Below, piece after piece: positions 40,538-53,201 of a stretch of 64,000 nucleotides of DNA. A program made the position numbers and the translations under genes. The DNA is from Paramecium tetraurelia (taxonomy: Eukaryota; Ciliophora; Oligohymenophorea; Peniculida; Parameciidae). The notes under the pieces are model-generated. The model made no database searches. It was not told where the DNA came from and saw nothing but the letters and a program-made list of their open reading frames with translations. The first letter of the stretch is position 1, and each line of letters begins with the position of its first letter. The stretch spans positions 127,072 to 191,071 of the forward strand of contig NW_001798996.1 of the NCBI RefSeq assembly GCF_000165425.1. Reading direction: 5' to 3'.

Positions 40538-40852
40538 ATGCTAACGGAATCCTATTAATATGTAGACCTTAAAGTTACTCTTTACTTGATCTTCCAAGAA
40601 CTATTTTAAGATTCTATTTTTTTAATTGTAATAATCATAGGATTTTCAGTTAATCAAATGAGAACTATTAATCTCTAATTATTGTCACTAATTGTAATAA
40701 TAATCATAAAGACATAGTATATGTTTAAATACACACTTAATACTGCTTATGATTTAATTTAATTTTCTATGTACTTACTACTCCTATAATAGAAAATTAT
40801 TGACTAATATAAACTTTCTAGCATGAATATAGAATTTAAGAGAATTAATTGA
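40538..40852 (+). CDS. Possible small membrane protein, 5' end broken
   Basis: ATG 40538-40540 opens a frame to TGA 40850-40852 with two hydrophobic stretches (VTLYLIFQELF and SIFLIVIIIGFSV). The same frame upstream reads MDESFMNIDLPLPFLLAQ from an ATG at 40454 but is cut by a TGA at about 40528-40530, which no intron removes. If that TGA is an error for TGG, the gene starts at 40454. Coding character weakens after residue 45. Divergent from the RCC1-like gene, whose start is 55-140 bp away. Confidence 0.35.
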
Positions 40853-41336
40853 AAAACTTTTTGTAAAATTGTTATTAATACATCATAATCCCAATTAAAT
40901 GTTGTTTACTATCACTAATTTGAGGTTGAGGTTGAGATTGGTATAACTTAAAATATATACAATAATCTCATTTACAACTTTAACTGATCAATAAATGACT
41001 ATTAGCATCAAAGTCTTTCAAATATGGTGATAATTTTTCCAGTTTAAGCAATACTTATTAAACCTTAATAGTTAAACCATATATTATCATTTACAACCAA
41101 TTATTTATATTCAAACCTACACTTATACAACATTAATTATTTTAATTTTGGTCCTCCTTCTAAGATGAAAATTTCTATTTATTAGATATCAAAAAGATGC
41201 CTAGCCTAGTGTTTTAAATCTAAAATATGACTACTTTTAAACAAGGGTCATTTCAATTATTCAATAGTTATGTAGAAATTTAACTATAATGAATTACTTA
41301 ATTTTTATCATTATATTTTACATTAATTTAAATATT
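40853..41336. other. Intergenic
   Basis: AT-rich, no coding frame supported; includes the region upstream of the RING gene. Confidence 0.45.
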
Positions 41337-43024
41337 ATGAGTACATACAATCGATATTATTGTACATCTTGTTATAGTGTTTGGGATGAAAATTAATGCG
41401 TACCTAAAATTCTGGATTGCGGACACTCCTTTTGTCTAAAATGTCTGAAACGTCTCTTGTAGAACGATCAAATAATCTGTCCAGAAGATATGTAAACAAT
41501 ATTGTCAGTATTCCTAGGAAATGCATAAAGATTAACTCACTGAATTAATTACGTACCAATGAAGAATTGTTACATCCCCAACCGCAACGTTCAGAGAGAA
41601 TTCTGCCATCAACTCATTCATCGCAATAAGACATCTCCGTGACTAAATCAGAGACTGTAACACAATCTACCACTCGCTTATTTATCAATGTTCCTGACAA
41701 TTCAGTTTCCATTCGAAAACCACAACAAGTTTACAAAAAAGAATAAATCCCATGGACTAGAGAACAATTATAACAGTGTCATCAATAACTACAAGAATAT
41801 CACCAATAATTTGAATTGAACTAGTAAACCAATTTTAATGAGACATTTAGAATGATCATTCAATAGAAACGCACTTTGATTGAGCAAATATAATAGAAGT
41901 TTTCAGATTTTCAAATTAAACTCAAAAATATTGAAAGCCAACTCTTATACGAACTAAATATAGTAGCCTTGAAATTGGAAGATGACATTCGATAAAAGCA
42001 TATCTCCATAGACAAAAAGTCAATTGCTGAAATCCAATCAACCAAAGAAAGGTACCACTATATTTTACATCTAGTTAGAATTGAGTAGTTGCTCCTCTTG
42101 TCCAATGAGAAACTCAACGCTCAAGTCGATTTGGTCAATACCCTAACACAATAAACTGAACAGCTCATCACTAGCTTATCCAAACAGGAGACCCTCATGG
42201 TTCACGACCTTATCAACAAGGAAATGCAGATTTAGTTCGATCTTACTGTCTATGATTATTTGCCCCAATTTTGCACTATCAAGAAATACGAGAATAATAA
42301 TAACAGAAACCAATTGTAAAATAAGAGCTAGACTAGAGTCAAAACACTAAATGATTCTAATTCTAATAATTGCACCAATAAATCTAACTAATCCCTATCA
42401 TTTACCAGTAGCAGTCCCAAACCCAAAGTACGTGACAACTCCTCTTCAAAACCATTTCAATACTCCAAAAATGCTCATCACATAGAAGAATCCCCATCAT
42501 AAAGATAGAATCCAAGGGAATTAACTTTTGGACCTTCAGTGCAACTAAGGAGATCTCATGATTCCAGAAATGCTTCACCTAATAACAAACTTTATGAAGC
42601 CACAGGCATCGATCGACTTGAGGAACTCTTATTTAAGGGATTGCCTATTGAGAAACTGGACTTGACCAATCAAAGTACTTATTCTATATTTTATTTAGAT
42701 TTAAATGATCAAGATGTGCAGGAACTTATAAAACTGGTTCAGTAATCCACCTCATAAATAGAAATACTTAAATTAGGTAAGAACAGGATTAGCGATATTG
42801 GTTTCGATAAGTTACTCACTCTTCTACTAAAAAGGAGTGACATACACACTCTCAATCTATCAAATAATGATTGCACTGTAAAATCAATAGATATGATCGA
42901 AAGAAGAATACAAAAACTATATGGAAAGACTATCTATCTCTCTAATTGCAAGCTCAACAACCTCACCCAATTGAAAAAGAAATAGACTCTATTTCAAAAT
43001 AAAGGCGTTACTTTGTTTCTGTGA
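41337..43024 (+). CDS. RING-finger protein with C-terminal leucine-rich repeats (554 aa)
   Basis: The N-terminus is a C3HC4 RING: CTSCYSVWDENQCVPKILDC, then GHSFCLKCLKRLL and ICPED, so ubiquitin E3 ligase activity is likely. A 23-nt intron (41508-41530, AAG) follows. The middle 250 residues are coiled-coil (FRMIIQQKRTLIEQIQQKF). The C-terminal 150 residues contain LRR-like units (LDLTNQSTYSIFYLDL, IEILKLGKNRISDIGFDKL, IHTLNLSNNDC). The arrangement RING, coiled-coil, repeat domain is that of TRIM-like ligases, with LRRs presumably picking substrates. Domain calls are direct; the substrate is unknown. Confidence 0.85.
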
Positions 43025-43599
43025 TTTATATTTTATAATTTAGAAATTAACATCCCATTTTATTTTTCAATAATCTAAAATATATATTGATAATCTTTTA
43101 GACTTTGATCTTGAGAATAGTCATAACCTTAAATAAAACTAAGAGATTTTAAGATAAGAATATAAAAGTTCAATAAGTAATTGATAATAATATACAATTA
43201 AATTTTGAAGAATAAGTATTTATGCAAAAAAGAGAATATACATGATGGATAATATAACCATAACGAGTTAATGACATTCTTTGAATTATTTTATTTCAAT
43301 ATAATTAAGATGAATAAAATAAACTAGATAAAAATTATTTATAATCAATTAAATACACTATGGATGCAAGACATAATAAATAATTATTCATTAATATCAA
43401 TATCAATATCTCCATTTAAAAATGAATATAAAAACTATTTTAATTAAGAAGAAGTTTTCCATATAGGTTCATCTACATAAACATTAGATTTAGGCATCAG
43501 AATAACACTAAAATAAAGATTATAAAGAATTAAATGATTTTTTGCGTCACTGAGATGTTTAACTTATTTTAATTTTGGTTTTGATATAGTTTATGTTAT
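43025..43599. other. Intergenic between convergent genes
   Basis: AT-rich 3' flanks of the RING gene (plus) and the CXC gene (minus). No gene or structured element recognised. Confidence 0.45.
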
Positions 43600-44475
43600 T
43601 CAGAAATTGAGTTTGCGATTTAAGGAGTATTAAGATGTATCTTATTGTTTAGTCAATGTATTTGAACTACAATTAAGACATCCATCACATTTGCAATTAT
43701 CGGAACATTCTATTCCCATTTAATAGCATTCACAATATTTCTTTTGGCATCCACTTTTTCTGCAATTGCATCCCTAAATTCAATGTTGAATGAAATTACC
43801 TTTGCGTGTGTCATTTTAGATTCGACTTCCTAAACTTTTTAATTGAAAGCTTAAGGATTCCTTTCAATCATCTTTTGGATAAAGGAGTTTCGTTCAAGTA
43901 GATTAGAACTATTGTTAAAGCATCCACAACAATTGCATTTTGAGGAGCATAGTTTTCCAACAGCAAAGCAATCACAATACAATTTCAAACATTTACTCTT
44001 CCTACAATTACAAGGTTTATGTTCTTGATTCCTATTATAAAATAATAAACAAATAAAATAAATTAGGTTGTAATATTTCGAATATGATATTTAAATTTAA
44101 ATTATAATATTGTGTATGAGGTTGTAGATGTATGGAGTAATAATACATACCCTTATTTTTGATCGAGGGTGATAGATTTAAATTAGCTTATGGGTAATTG
44201 AGTGAAATTCTGAATTGCTAATTATGATTGAAACTTCTAGAATGATTTCTATTCTGAATTATTGAATGAGATTTATTTGGTTTATGGAGTTCTAACATAA
44301 AGCAAATGAGTTCTTACTAGAAATTGCTTTTAATAACAATTTGAGGTATTGTCAATTCATTACTCAAGAATATTTTCTTAATTGGTTGGGTCAAAAAATT
44401 TAGATTCTCATTGGTTTCTTAGTCATTGAAGATGGTATCGCATCCAGGATTTATCATTTGCAAACGTGTAAACAT
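43600..44475 (-). CDS. Tesmin/TSO1-like CXC DNA-binding protein (about 276 aa)
   Basis: Two Cys-rich CXC repeats are clear: [20 protein letters not shown] followed by [10 protein letters not shown], then a linker and [19 protein letters not shown] followed by [10 protein letters not shown]. This pair, joined by a short conserved linker, is the CRC domain of LIN54/tesmin/TSO1 proteins, which bind TTYGAA-type elements in cell-cycle gene promoters as part of DREAM-like complexes. A 26-nt intron (43774-43799) lies between the repeats. A 19-nt intron with a GTT donor (44032-44050) upstream of the first repeat is needed for frame and is less certain. The N-terminus is unassigned. Confidence 0.9.
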
Positions 44476-44542
44476 ATTTAAAATTAAATCAAAAATTGAA
44501 ACATAATTACATAAAAATGTTAGTTAGTATTATTAAGAGGGT

Positions 44543-46102
44543 TCAATCCATTTATTTTTATAACCTGAGAATCTTTTCGTAAAGCTAATTGTGTTTCATG
44601 TCAGCCAATTTGGCATGCTCTCTCTGTATGTTTGAAATAGTGTTAATTCGACCGAATTTCTATTCAAAATTGTCCAATTACGAATTAATCTGATGCTTTT
44701 GAGGCATGAATTACATAAACAAATTATCGTGATTGATCTATATTGGACATAATCTGAATTCTTACTTCTTTGCATTTGATATTCTTTAGAGCAGCCTTGA
44801 AATCAAAGCCTTTATCATATATTTGCTTCTTCTTCCCCTCATGTAATATTTTCTGAGACAACGCCTCTTACACCTTTATACAAAAACAGTACAGTTGTTT
44901 AACGTATTCATATTCAACCTGTATCTTGTAATATGATTTAGCCTCACTCAATAATGATTCATAATTTAAACTATAATGCTTTTCAAACAACTATTGAATT
45001 AAATAAAAATCCGATTAATGGAAATTCTAATTCGAAAGTATCTTCTCGATCTGATGATACAACTCCTAACATTCCTTTGGTTGTTTAATTACAAACTTAA
45101 CTGCTGAATTCGTAACTATATCCACCAAATCAGACTAATTGAACAAGATGTAAAATAATTGAAATGGAAATGTAAGATTTCGGAACTTTTGACATTCAAT
45201 ATCTTCGAATAATAGTTTCTCCAAACTTTAAGGAATAAAGGGCTTAAGAGTCTTTAGTAAGTACTTTGGAGTTTTAAACATTTATTCCAATCCCTAAGTT
45301 AGAGATACATTTTACATCTATATTCAATGGCAAATTGGTTAGATTATAAGTTAGATTCATGAATCCCACAAATTATTAAACATTGCTCAATAGATTCTCC
45401 AATTTGTTTTCTTTACGAAAGATTTGAATCATATAATCAAATGCCAGTACCAATTTGAAACTGTATTGCTTAGATTCTGCTTATCTAGTATATTTAGCAA
45501 CTATACTTTTTGTCTTTTAATTCCTTTTAGCTTTCTCTTCTGAATGATGATTGGGTCGTGTATTTCAGACCCTTTTCCAAAGAGACCTCAGAATTCAAGG
45601 TCTCTGCATGCACTAAAAGTTGAGATCTTGTGAGTTTTGATCTGACAACCCTCTCGTCCTTTTTAGGTTCTTTAGAAAAGAGAGCCTGAAGGAATTGCTA
45701 GTCATGATCAAAACTATTCATATGGGAATGAGTCTTAAAGTTTTTTAATTGAATATTTTCACAAGATGCGTGTATTTTTTTAAATGGTACTTTAATAACT
45801 TTTATCTAAGAAGAATATAGGCCTCCTGAAGAGTCTTGCTGCTGGGATTCTTTTTAGATAAGAAAGGTTCTTCTTTTATGAAGCTTCTCTGTTCCATTTT
45901 AATCTGAACTGTATTCTGTAATATTTTTTAAACCACTCATTTGTGATCTTAGATTGGGCTATGACGAATTCTTCGTAATCTGTTTAATAATAGTTCTCTT
46001 TTCACTCTAAGGTCCGATGCTATTGTTGGTTTAAACAACAAATTAGTATTCCTTGCTTTTTTCAATAATGTCTTCTCCATAATAAAATTTTTATGCATTC
46101 AT
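44543..46102 (-). CDS. Hypothetical helical protein (495 aa)
   Basis: Three introns, 45485-45506, 45294-45315 and 44738-44765 (all TAG), give one frame from ATG 46100-46102 to TGA 44543. The first 200 residues are disordered and Ser/Lys-rich. The rest is mainly helical with aromatic residues (QYSFKLVLAFDYMIQIFRK, LTFPFQLFYILF, HYSLNYESLLSEAKSYYKI) and ends in a coiled-coil. An alternative start at 46080 is in another frame and was rejected. No family is recognised; neighbours are 30 to 70 bp away on the same strand. Confidence 0.65.
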
Positions 46103-46132
46103 ATTTATTATTAAAATATATATGTTAAAATA

Positions 46133-48086
46133 TCAATCTATTTTGTTCAGAACATTCAAGAATTCCTTATTATCCTCTAACAAGCATATCAAATCTTGTA
46201 TTTTGTAATTGAACTTCTTCATGATTTCTTTAGTGATTTTACTAGCTACATTCTCGCCCACTTATTATTCTTTAATGATGTGTTGCTTCATTAGAAATTT
46301 TATGATATTGATCTTCTAATCATCTTTTAAGGAATAAAATGTTTCAAAATTATTCATAATAGCATCTACAGTCTAATAATTTTTTATGACTTCTTAATGC
46401 AAATCCAAAATAATGATGTTTTCAGCTTCTTCAATTTCCAAAGTAAATTTCACAGGATTTTTGTAAAGATCAAATATTTCTTCGACTTTCTGATGCTTAT
46501 TAATTATCAAACCTAAAATATACAATCATCATCATACATGATATTCGTTTTTGATCTACCAAATTTAAATGAGATTAATTAGCCACAATTTAATAAATTA
46601 ATTACTACACTATATACTTTTAGTCAAGCAAACTCAGCTATTAAAAATTCTGCAACTCATCTATCACCTAATCAAAGCTTTTAAAGTATTCTTTGCTTTT
46701 CAACTCAGTATTTTTTGTTACAACTGTTTAGACTTCCTTTTTTCGAAACACCTCTTCGTATAATTCAGTCAATATCTTTTCATATTCATTATGCTTATAG
46801 TGAAGCTTTTGAATTTTTATTGGAGAATCTGAAATATTAAATCTTGACAATTAACAGCTCTATGTTCTGTTTTCATGTTCCTACAAGATTACTTCAGCAT
46901 CATAAGAGGTGAGAGCCAATGCAAAACATACTTTGTTCTTATCCTTAAGTTTTTAATCTGAATCATTTCTAAACAATAATGACTTCAATAAGCCAAACTA
47001 ATGAAGATATTCTCTCATTTATTCAATTGTAACCGAATTTTTCAAATTTGAAATTACTAATATTCTATCATCATAATAATCTTGACTATTGAAATGGTAT
47101 CTGCAACTGAATTAAGTGAAGTTCCCATTAAAATATCCTTGGGATGCTCTTTATTTGAATTATTCATTTGATCCATTTTCTTATTTGTAAAACTATTAAA
47201 ACGTTTGATATAAAGATGAATCAATTGAAAAGTTGTGAAATATTTTTGGTATTTAATCGAAATCGTGTTGAAAGCAAGGATGTCCCTTAATTTAATCTGC
47301 CAATTTCATAAATTTGATGGTGTCACTCAATGTTGGAAGTACCAATATTATATAAGGTTAATCATTTTTCATTTTAACAAAACAATTTTTCATTTACAAT
47401 TTTCTTGAATTGAAATAGTTGACTATTAATAATTCCCAAGTCAACTCAATTAATCTCTAAATCCCTACAATATTCAATTCTGTCTAATTCAACTTTCTGC
47501 AAAATCCTTGGATAATCATTTATGTTGAAGCTCTTGGTTGAGTTTTATCTTTAAAAGGTTAGATGATTAGAATTTTTCCATTGACCTTCAATGGCTATCT
47601 TAAATAGATTTCCATCAAATCTATGGTTGTCTAAGGATGCTTGTATTCCACAAAGCCAGAACTAATTGTTAGACACTATCTTACAATTAAGGTTTATGAT
47701 TTAGATGATTCTATTTCTTTATTTTACAATTGAATACTGGTCCAAATTATTCAAAAAAGATTGACAATTATTCTTAGGTGATATCTGATGGAATGTTATT
47801 TACGATTAAATAAGTTGTTTTAAACTCATCTTAAGTTTAATCATCAGGAAGTGAAATCTTTAGGATACTATTATTAATTTTAAATTCTTTCTGTTCAAGT
47901 ACAATTTATTATGCTGATATCGGATCTGCGTATTCAATTATGGAGCTTTAAGACTCATAATATTCCTTATTAATCGTTATTTCAAGTATTTTGCCATATA
48001 TTTAAAATGTTTCAAACAGAATTTCTTCATTTACATCCTTAAATAATATGATGACTTACAAATGGGAGTCCATGTATGGTAATCAT
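46133..48086 (-). CDS. Poly(A)-binding-like protein with several RRMs (627 aa)
   Basis: The start ATG 48084-48086 gives ITIHGLPF, and splicing out 48038-48059 (22 nt, AAG) yields the first RRM (DVNEEILFETFQIYGKILEI). A second RRM follows (TYLIVNNIPSDITQEQLSIF), split by a 23-nt intron (47662-47684). A third is poorly conserved, and another reads RILVISNLKNSVTIEQMREY. After a 25-nt intron (46513-46537) the C-terminus is helical and ends NVASKITKEIMKKFNYKIQD then LICLLEDNKEFLNVLNKI, resembling the MLLE/PABC domain of poly(A)-binding proteins. RNA binding is likely; the RRMs are divergent, so it is probably not the main PABP. Confidence 0.75.
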
Positions 48087-48649
48087 TACAAAGAAGTATG
48101 TGATAATTTTACGACAAAATAATATATGGATTATTTATTCTATTCAAATTGTCCTTCTTTTTATTTTCCTAGAATATAATTGTTGAAAAATATAAATTAT
48201 ATGTATCATCTAATTAATCAATAAATAGACTGATAGATCCTATTTTGATTTTAATAAAATGCAATTTTTGACCAATCTTTACACAATGCAAATTTATTAA
48301 GTGAAATAGAGTTATTTCCTTTTTAATAATAAGAACTATTATCCTTAAAATGAAACTTTCATTTTCCCCTACCATCTATACTTCCAATTTGTAATAGTAA
48401 TTATTTTATAATATCATTATTAAGTGATGATCTTTAATTGCTCAAGACACATCGAATGCTTTCGGTTTAATTGCAATTAAAATTTGAAAAAAAAATTTCT
48501 AATTATTTGATCAATATAATAACTATAACGATAAGTTCTCTTATGATAGGGAACATATATGCCTTATAGGAATATTTTAGAATAAAATTGATAGAATTAG
48601 CCATCAGAAATCGTCAGAAAGGAGTATTCATAATTAATTAATTGTAAAA
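48087..48649. other. Intergenic, divergent promoter region
   Basis: AT-rich sequence between the starts of the RRM gene (minus) and the VIT-VWA gene (plus). No motif recognised. Confidence 0.45.
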
Positions 48650-51430
48650 ATGTTTGATTAAAAAATTTCAATGAACGAAGCTTAATTCTATGCTCCTTTA
48701 ATCTAATAAAATTATGAAATGAAAAAAAAATGTTTAAGGGAAATTATAAATCCAAAATAACTGATTGTCTGTTTTGAATAAAATTAAAAAAAGATAATAC
48801 CATTAAGAAGTGTCAAATATCATCTAAAAATATATAATGGTCTTTAAATAGTTCAATTAGAATAAATATTTTTAACAGACGCCTTTAATTAGCCATTAGA
48901 CCTAGAATATGTATTTTCTATCCACGAGAACGCAGCTGTCACTAAAATGAAAGTTGAATTAGGAGATTAAATAGTTTATGGAATAGTGAAGGAAAAAGAA
49001 GAAGCAAAGTAAGAATTTGAAGAAGGAATTAAACAAGGAAAAACTATGGCTTATAGCGAAGAAGATGAATAATTCCCATAGATAAAAAGACTCAAAATAG
49101 GATAACTTGCTCCAAATAAATAATTAAGAGTGATTTTTGAATATATACAACCCTTGGAGGTGTATTTGAACAAATTTTGGAAAATTGATGTATCTCCAAT
49201 TATGGATGAAAATTATTAAAAAAATTAATCTGATACTCAAATATGGTTTTATAAAATTGTTAGCTAATATAAAATGGTATGTTTTAATTGAAAGACTTTA
49301 CATTTGAGTACCAATAAGACATTGAGATCGAGTTCGACACTGGATCACCTATCACTTTTTGGAAATCTCCAACACATTAATTGCATTCTACAAATGCCAA
49401 AGATATTGAAGGTATAAAACAAGAGAATGGCAAAAGATTAGTTCTTAAATTAGATGATGATAATCCTGAAAACTTTAAACCCTTAAAGAAATTTACTCTA
49501 TTGTTTTCATCCAATGATATCAATTTACCGAGAGCAATACTGAGTCATACAAATAATGATGCTTTATAGGTTTAGAAATATTGTGCCACATTAACTTTCC
49601 ATTCCGCAATTTAATTAGATGACATTAGATGATGCTTATTCTTAATATCTGGATAGCATAAACTTGCCAGAGAAATAAAACATTAATAGAGGGAATTATT
49701 TATTCTTTATTGATAGAAGTGGATCCATGGATGGATCTAGAATATAAAAGGCAAAACAATCATTAATTCTATTTCTTAAAAGTTTGCCTTAAAACTCTTT
49801 ATTTAATATTGTCTCATTTGGTACAATGTATATTTCCCTTTGGGATGAATCAAGAAAATATACTTAAAATAATTTAAAAGAAGCCATTTTACATGTGAAT
49901 AGCATGAAGGCAGACATGGAAGGAACCAATATTTACAAACCTTTACAAAATAAGATATATAATAGTAGTTATGGACGTTCAAAGGACACAACTTTAAATG
50001 TATTCTTACTTACAGATGGAGAAGATTATGCAGATCCAATCATTGAACTTGTTAAAAATAATAATCGGGCAGAAACTAGGATATATACATTAGGAATTGG
50101 AGAAGGTTGCAGTATTTATTTAATAAAAAGAGTTGCTGAGGTAGGAAATGGAAAGTTTCACATAGTAGGAGATAATGAAGATATTAATGAAAAGGTAATT
50201 GACTTATTGGAGGATTCATTGACTCCATATCTCTAAAATTTTAAATTAGAAACTAATGTAAAAGAAGTCTATTCAATCATTCCAAATCCTGAATCAATAG
50301 TTAGTCTAAAGAAAAATTAAGAACTCACTATTTAGATTCTATTTTCCAATGAATAAGAATTAGAAAACATTGAATTTAGTATGCATTGCTATAATCCATA
50401 AGATAAATAGCCTATAAAATATTCTGTCAATTTGAATTTAAATTAATCACAAGACAATGAATATTTTCATAAATTAGCCGCCCATAAGTTCATCACATAT
50501 TACGATAACGCAATAAAATATGGTGAATAACAAGTTAATTTTATTAAATTAAATAAATAATTTCTAAAAGATGAGGATATTGTGAGTCTATCAATAGAAA
50601 ATCAAATATTGAGTAATAAAACAGCGTTTGTTTGTGAAGTATGCGTATTAGAAGATCAGTTTAAATAATAAGATAGATCTAAAGTCAAAATAATAAAAAT
50701 ACATCCTGTAGTAAATCGTTATACAGAAGAGACTCAATAACAGAGGATGAGTTTGAATAATCCTCCTTTATACTGTAAAAAACTCCCATTTCAATAATAG
50801 AAACTAAAATCAATCTAATAATTCAATTAATTGAAACTACCATTTTTAAAATAATTTGTTAGAAAAGATTAAAAGTAAACACCATAGTTAGGATTAATGG
50901 GTAAAAATTATCAAAAGTAGGAACCAATGTTAGAATGCTTTGGGAATTAAATGTAAACACCATATTAAACGTCAGCACAAAGGGCAAACATTTCATTTCC
51001 AATCGAATTGTTGGGAATACAAATTTCTTAATCTATTAATATGTCACAATCATCCTTGCCACAAATTGCACTACCCAAATAAAATCAGAAATCATTAGAA
51101 AATTAATCAAATTAGTAATTGTTATTGATTAGTCAGGACAAAAATAATGATCCTACATATGAAAATTTGATGAATTTTGCCCAGGTAGATGGAAGATTTA
51201 AGATTAATAAAGACATTTAAATGAAGGTCAACTATTTAAATTTAAGCAATTAACAAGGCCTTAAAGCTGACGTATGGAATACTCTTTTAATATTACTCTA
51301 TTTAGAAAATTTTTGTAGGCAATTTAAGAAATCATGGTAATTAATATATTTAAAAGGAGTCTAATATTTACTTTAGAACGGCATAAATTATAAATAAAAG
51401 AAACAGGAATTAGGTTATCCTTATACATGA
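48650..51430 (+). CDS. VIT and von Willebrand factor A domain protein, apparent frameshift
   Basis: About 915 residues. The N-terminal 200 residues form a VIT domain (AVTKMKVELGDQIVYGIVKE, then KRLKIGQLAP), as in inter-alpha-trypsin inhibitor heavy chains. A VWA domain follows with the metal-binding DRSGSMDGSRIQKAKQSL and VFLLTDGEDY, so a MIDAS site is intact. The C-terminus is Gln-rich with a final helical segment. One 32-nt intron (GTA..GAG, about 49277-49308) is proposed. At about 49600 the frame shifts by one base (after TLTF; a single extra C in TTTCCATTCCG would explain it), and the spliced length is one base over a multiple of three. The cause could be an indel error, a recent mutation or frameshifting. 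Confidence 0.75.
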
Positions 51431-52251
51431 ATTAAATTAAGTATTATTATTTAAAACGCATTGAATATATAAATAATAAATATTATATTTTTATGACTTA
51501 TGACCTTGATAAAAAAGTAGTTTAAGCAAGGTTACTATTTCAAGATAGATTAATAATTAAAAAGAATTTCAGAATCAATTCGTTTAAAAATGAGCCTTGA
51601 TTTTCAGAATATCAGTTAGTTCAATAAAAAGGACTAACGTTTGAATTACTTAAAGGAGGCAAAAGGATACAGAAATCTATCTATAATTTAATAATGATGT
51701 AATTTTACTAATCCATCTAATTAATATTATGTAGAGTAAACTAAACTTTGAACTTAAGATAAAAACAAACTACTATTGAGATTTTTAATTTTGAGCTCTA
51801 TATTATTGACTAAATAAAAAGGAATTTTTTTTGTTTTTAAATTATGTTATTACATTGATATTGCATCTAATTTTTGAATAATTATATTATAAGTGAATTT
51901 AAAGGTTTATATGGCAACTTGAGATTTAAAAAATCAGTAATATTTAGTTAAGGGAATTTATCCAATTTTATGCGCTTTTAAACTGAATAAATTGTAGATT
52001 TTTTGTTATTTACCTTAGTTTAATAGAGTGCTTAATTAATAGACATTTATCATTTAAAAAATTTAATATTATAAAAACTGTTTCAGAATTTAATTATTAT
52101 AATATACATGAAATATAATCAATCATTTTATATATTTAAAAGATAATATTCTCTTTAAAAGATAAACCAATTATAGATATTCTTGATTAATCAATATTGT
52201 GATTATTTTCATTTCAATGATAGTTATTAAATTATTATTATTTAATCGATT
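51431..52251. other. Intergenic, AT-rich
   Basis: No coding frame supported. Short open frames of either strand look random. Contains the 3' flank of the VWA gene and the upstream region of the next gene. Confidence 0.45.
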
Positions 52252-53113
52252 ATGGGCAGTAATTAATTTTTTGCTACCTAGATTTGTGCGCAAGTGTGAG
52301 AAATTCAGAGTTAACTGTTGAAGATGCCAGCGAAATTCTATCTATAAAAATAGATGAAAATGAAGTTATTATTCTTTAAGGAGATATAAGAGAAACTCAA
52401 AATAAAAGCATTTGTATAGCCTATAAAATAATGTATTAGTAAATGCTTGCTTTGATCCTTATAACAACCTCATTTTAAAGCAATGCCGAGTTAAACCTGA
52501 GCAATGTATCGATTATACTTAGTAAATTTAGTGAAATTAGGAGTGCCATCCTTAATTTAATTGCCAAGAGGAATCGTTAAATCTGAGTTTATGATCAACT
52601 TGAAGATCAATTTTGATGAATTCTCTAAATAAGATCTAATTGATGCTTTTGAGGAAAGGTAACAATAAATCTATGGGAATTTATAGCTTCGAACAACTAT
52701 ATTTTAAAGAAATAGATTCCATCTCATATTACGATTAATGTGAATAGTACAGCAAGGAGATTTAGATCATCAATTGTGAATGTTTCATAGAAGCATTAAT
52801 AAATGAACTGCACAACAACAGACGCTCGAGAAAATATTGTATATATCATCCAAATCTAAATATTTGTTTGATGTACAAAAACGAATTCAAATCCTAATAC
52901 TCCTCTTATTGTAGAACCAAATACTCCATGATTGAACCACAAAATTTTATTTATGGAGACGTACTCCAAACAATCCATGAAGAATTCACTGAAAAGAATT
53001 CATAGTTAGCCTTATCAATAACTAAATTATTTAAAGAATATCCATAAACATATGAAAAGAAAGAAAGCCTTGAACAATTTGTACCTAAGATGACTGCTTT
53101 ATCCTAAAATTGA
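52252..53113 (+). CDS. MGN-anchored unknown protein, five exons (252 aa)
   Basis: Four introns, 52259-52281, 52414-52439, 52506-52531 and 52659-52686 (23-28 nt, all TAG), give one frame. The first exon has only 7 coding bases. The product starts MGNLCASVR, a strong myristoylation site with a nearby Cys for palmitoylation, so a membrane anchor is expected. The body is mixed alpha/beta with no recognised domain (LGVPSLIQLPRGIVKSEF, CYYIYHPNLNICLMYKN-like). The C-terminal part after residue 130 is Cys- and Tyr-rich. Function unknown. Confidence 0.72.
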
Positions 53114-53201
53114 AATTAATTTATAGTTATGACTTCTTTGGTTAATTTGATATACATATATCATTTTTATGCATAAACATAACTATTCTACAAATATATT
53201 A

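Noticed and set aside
46078..46080. ATG at 46080 as start of the 44.5-46.1 kb gene
   Set aside because: Its frame stops after about 47 codons, whereas the ATG at 46102 leads into the long frame without an intron.
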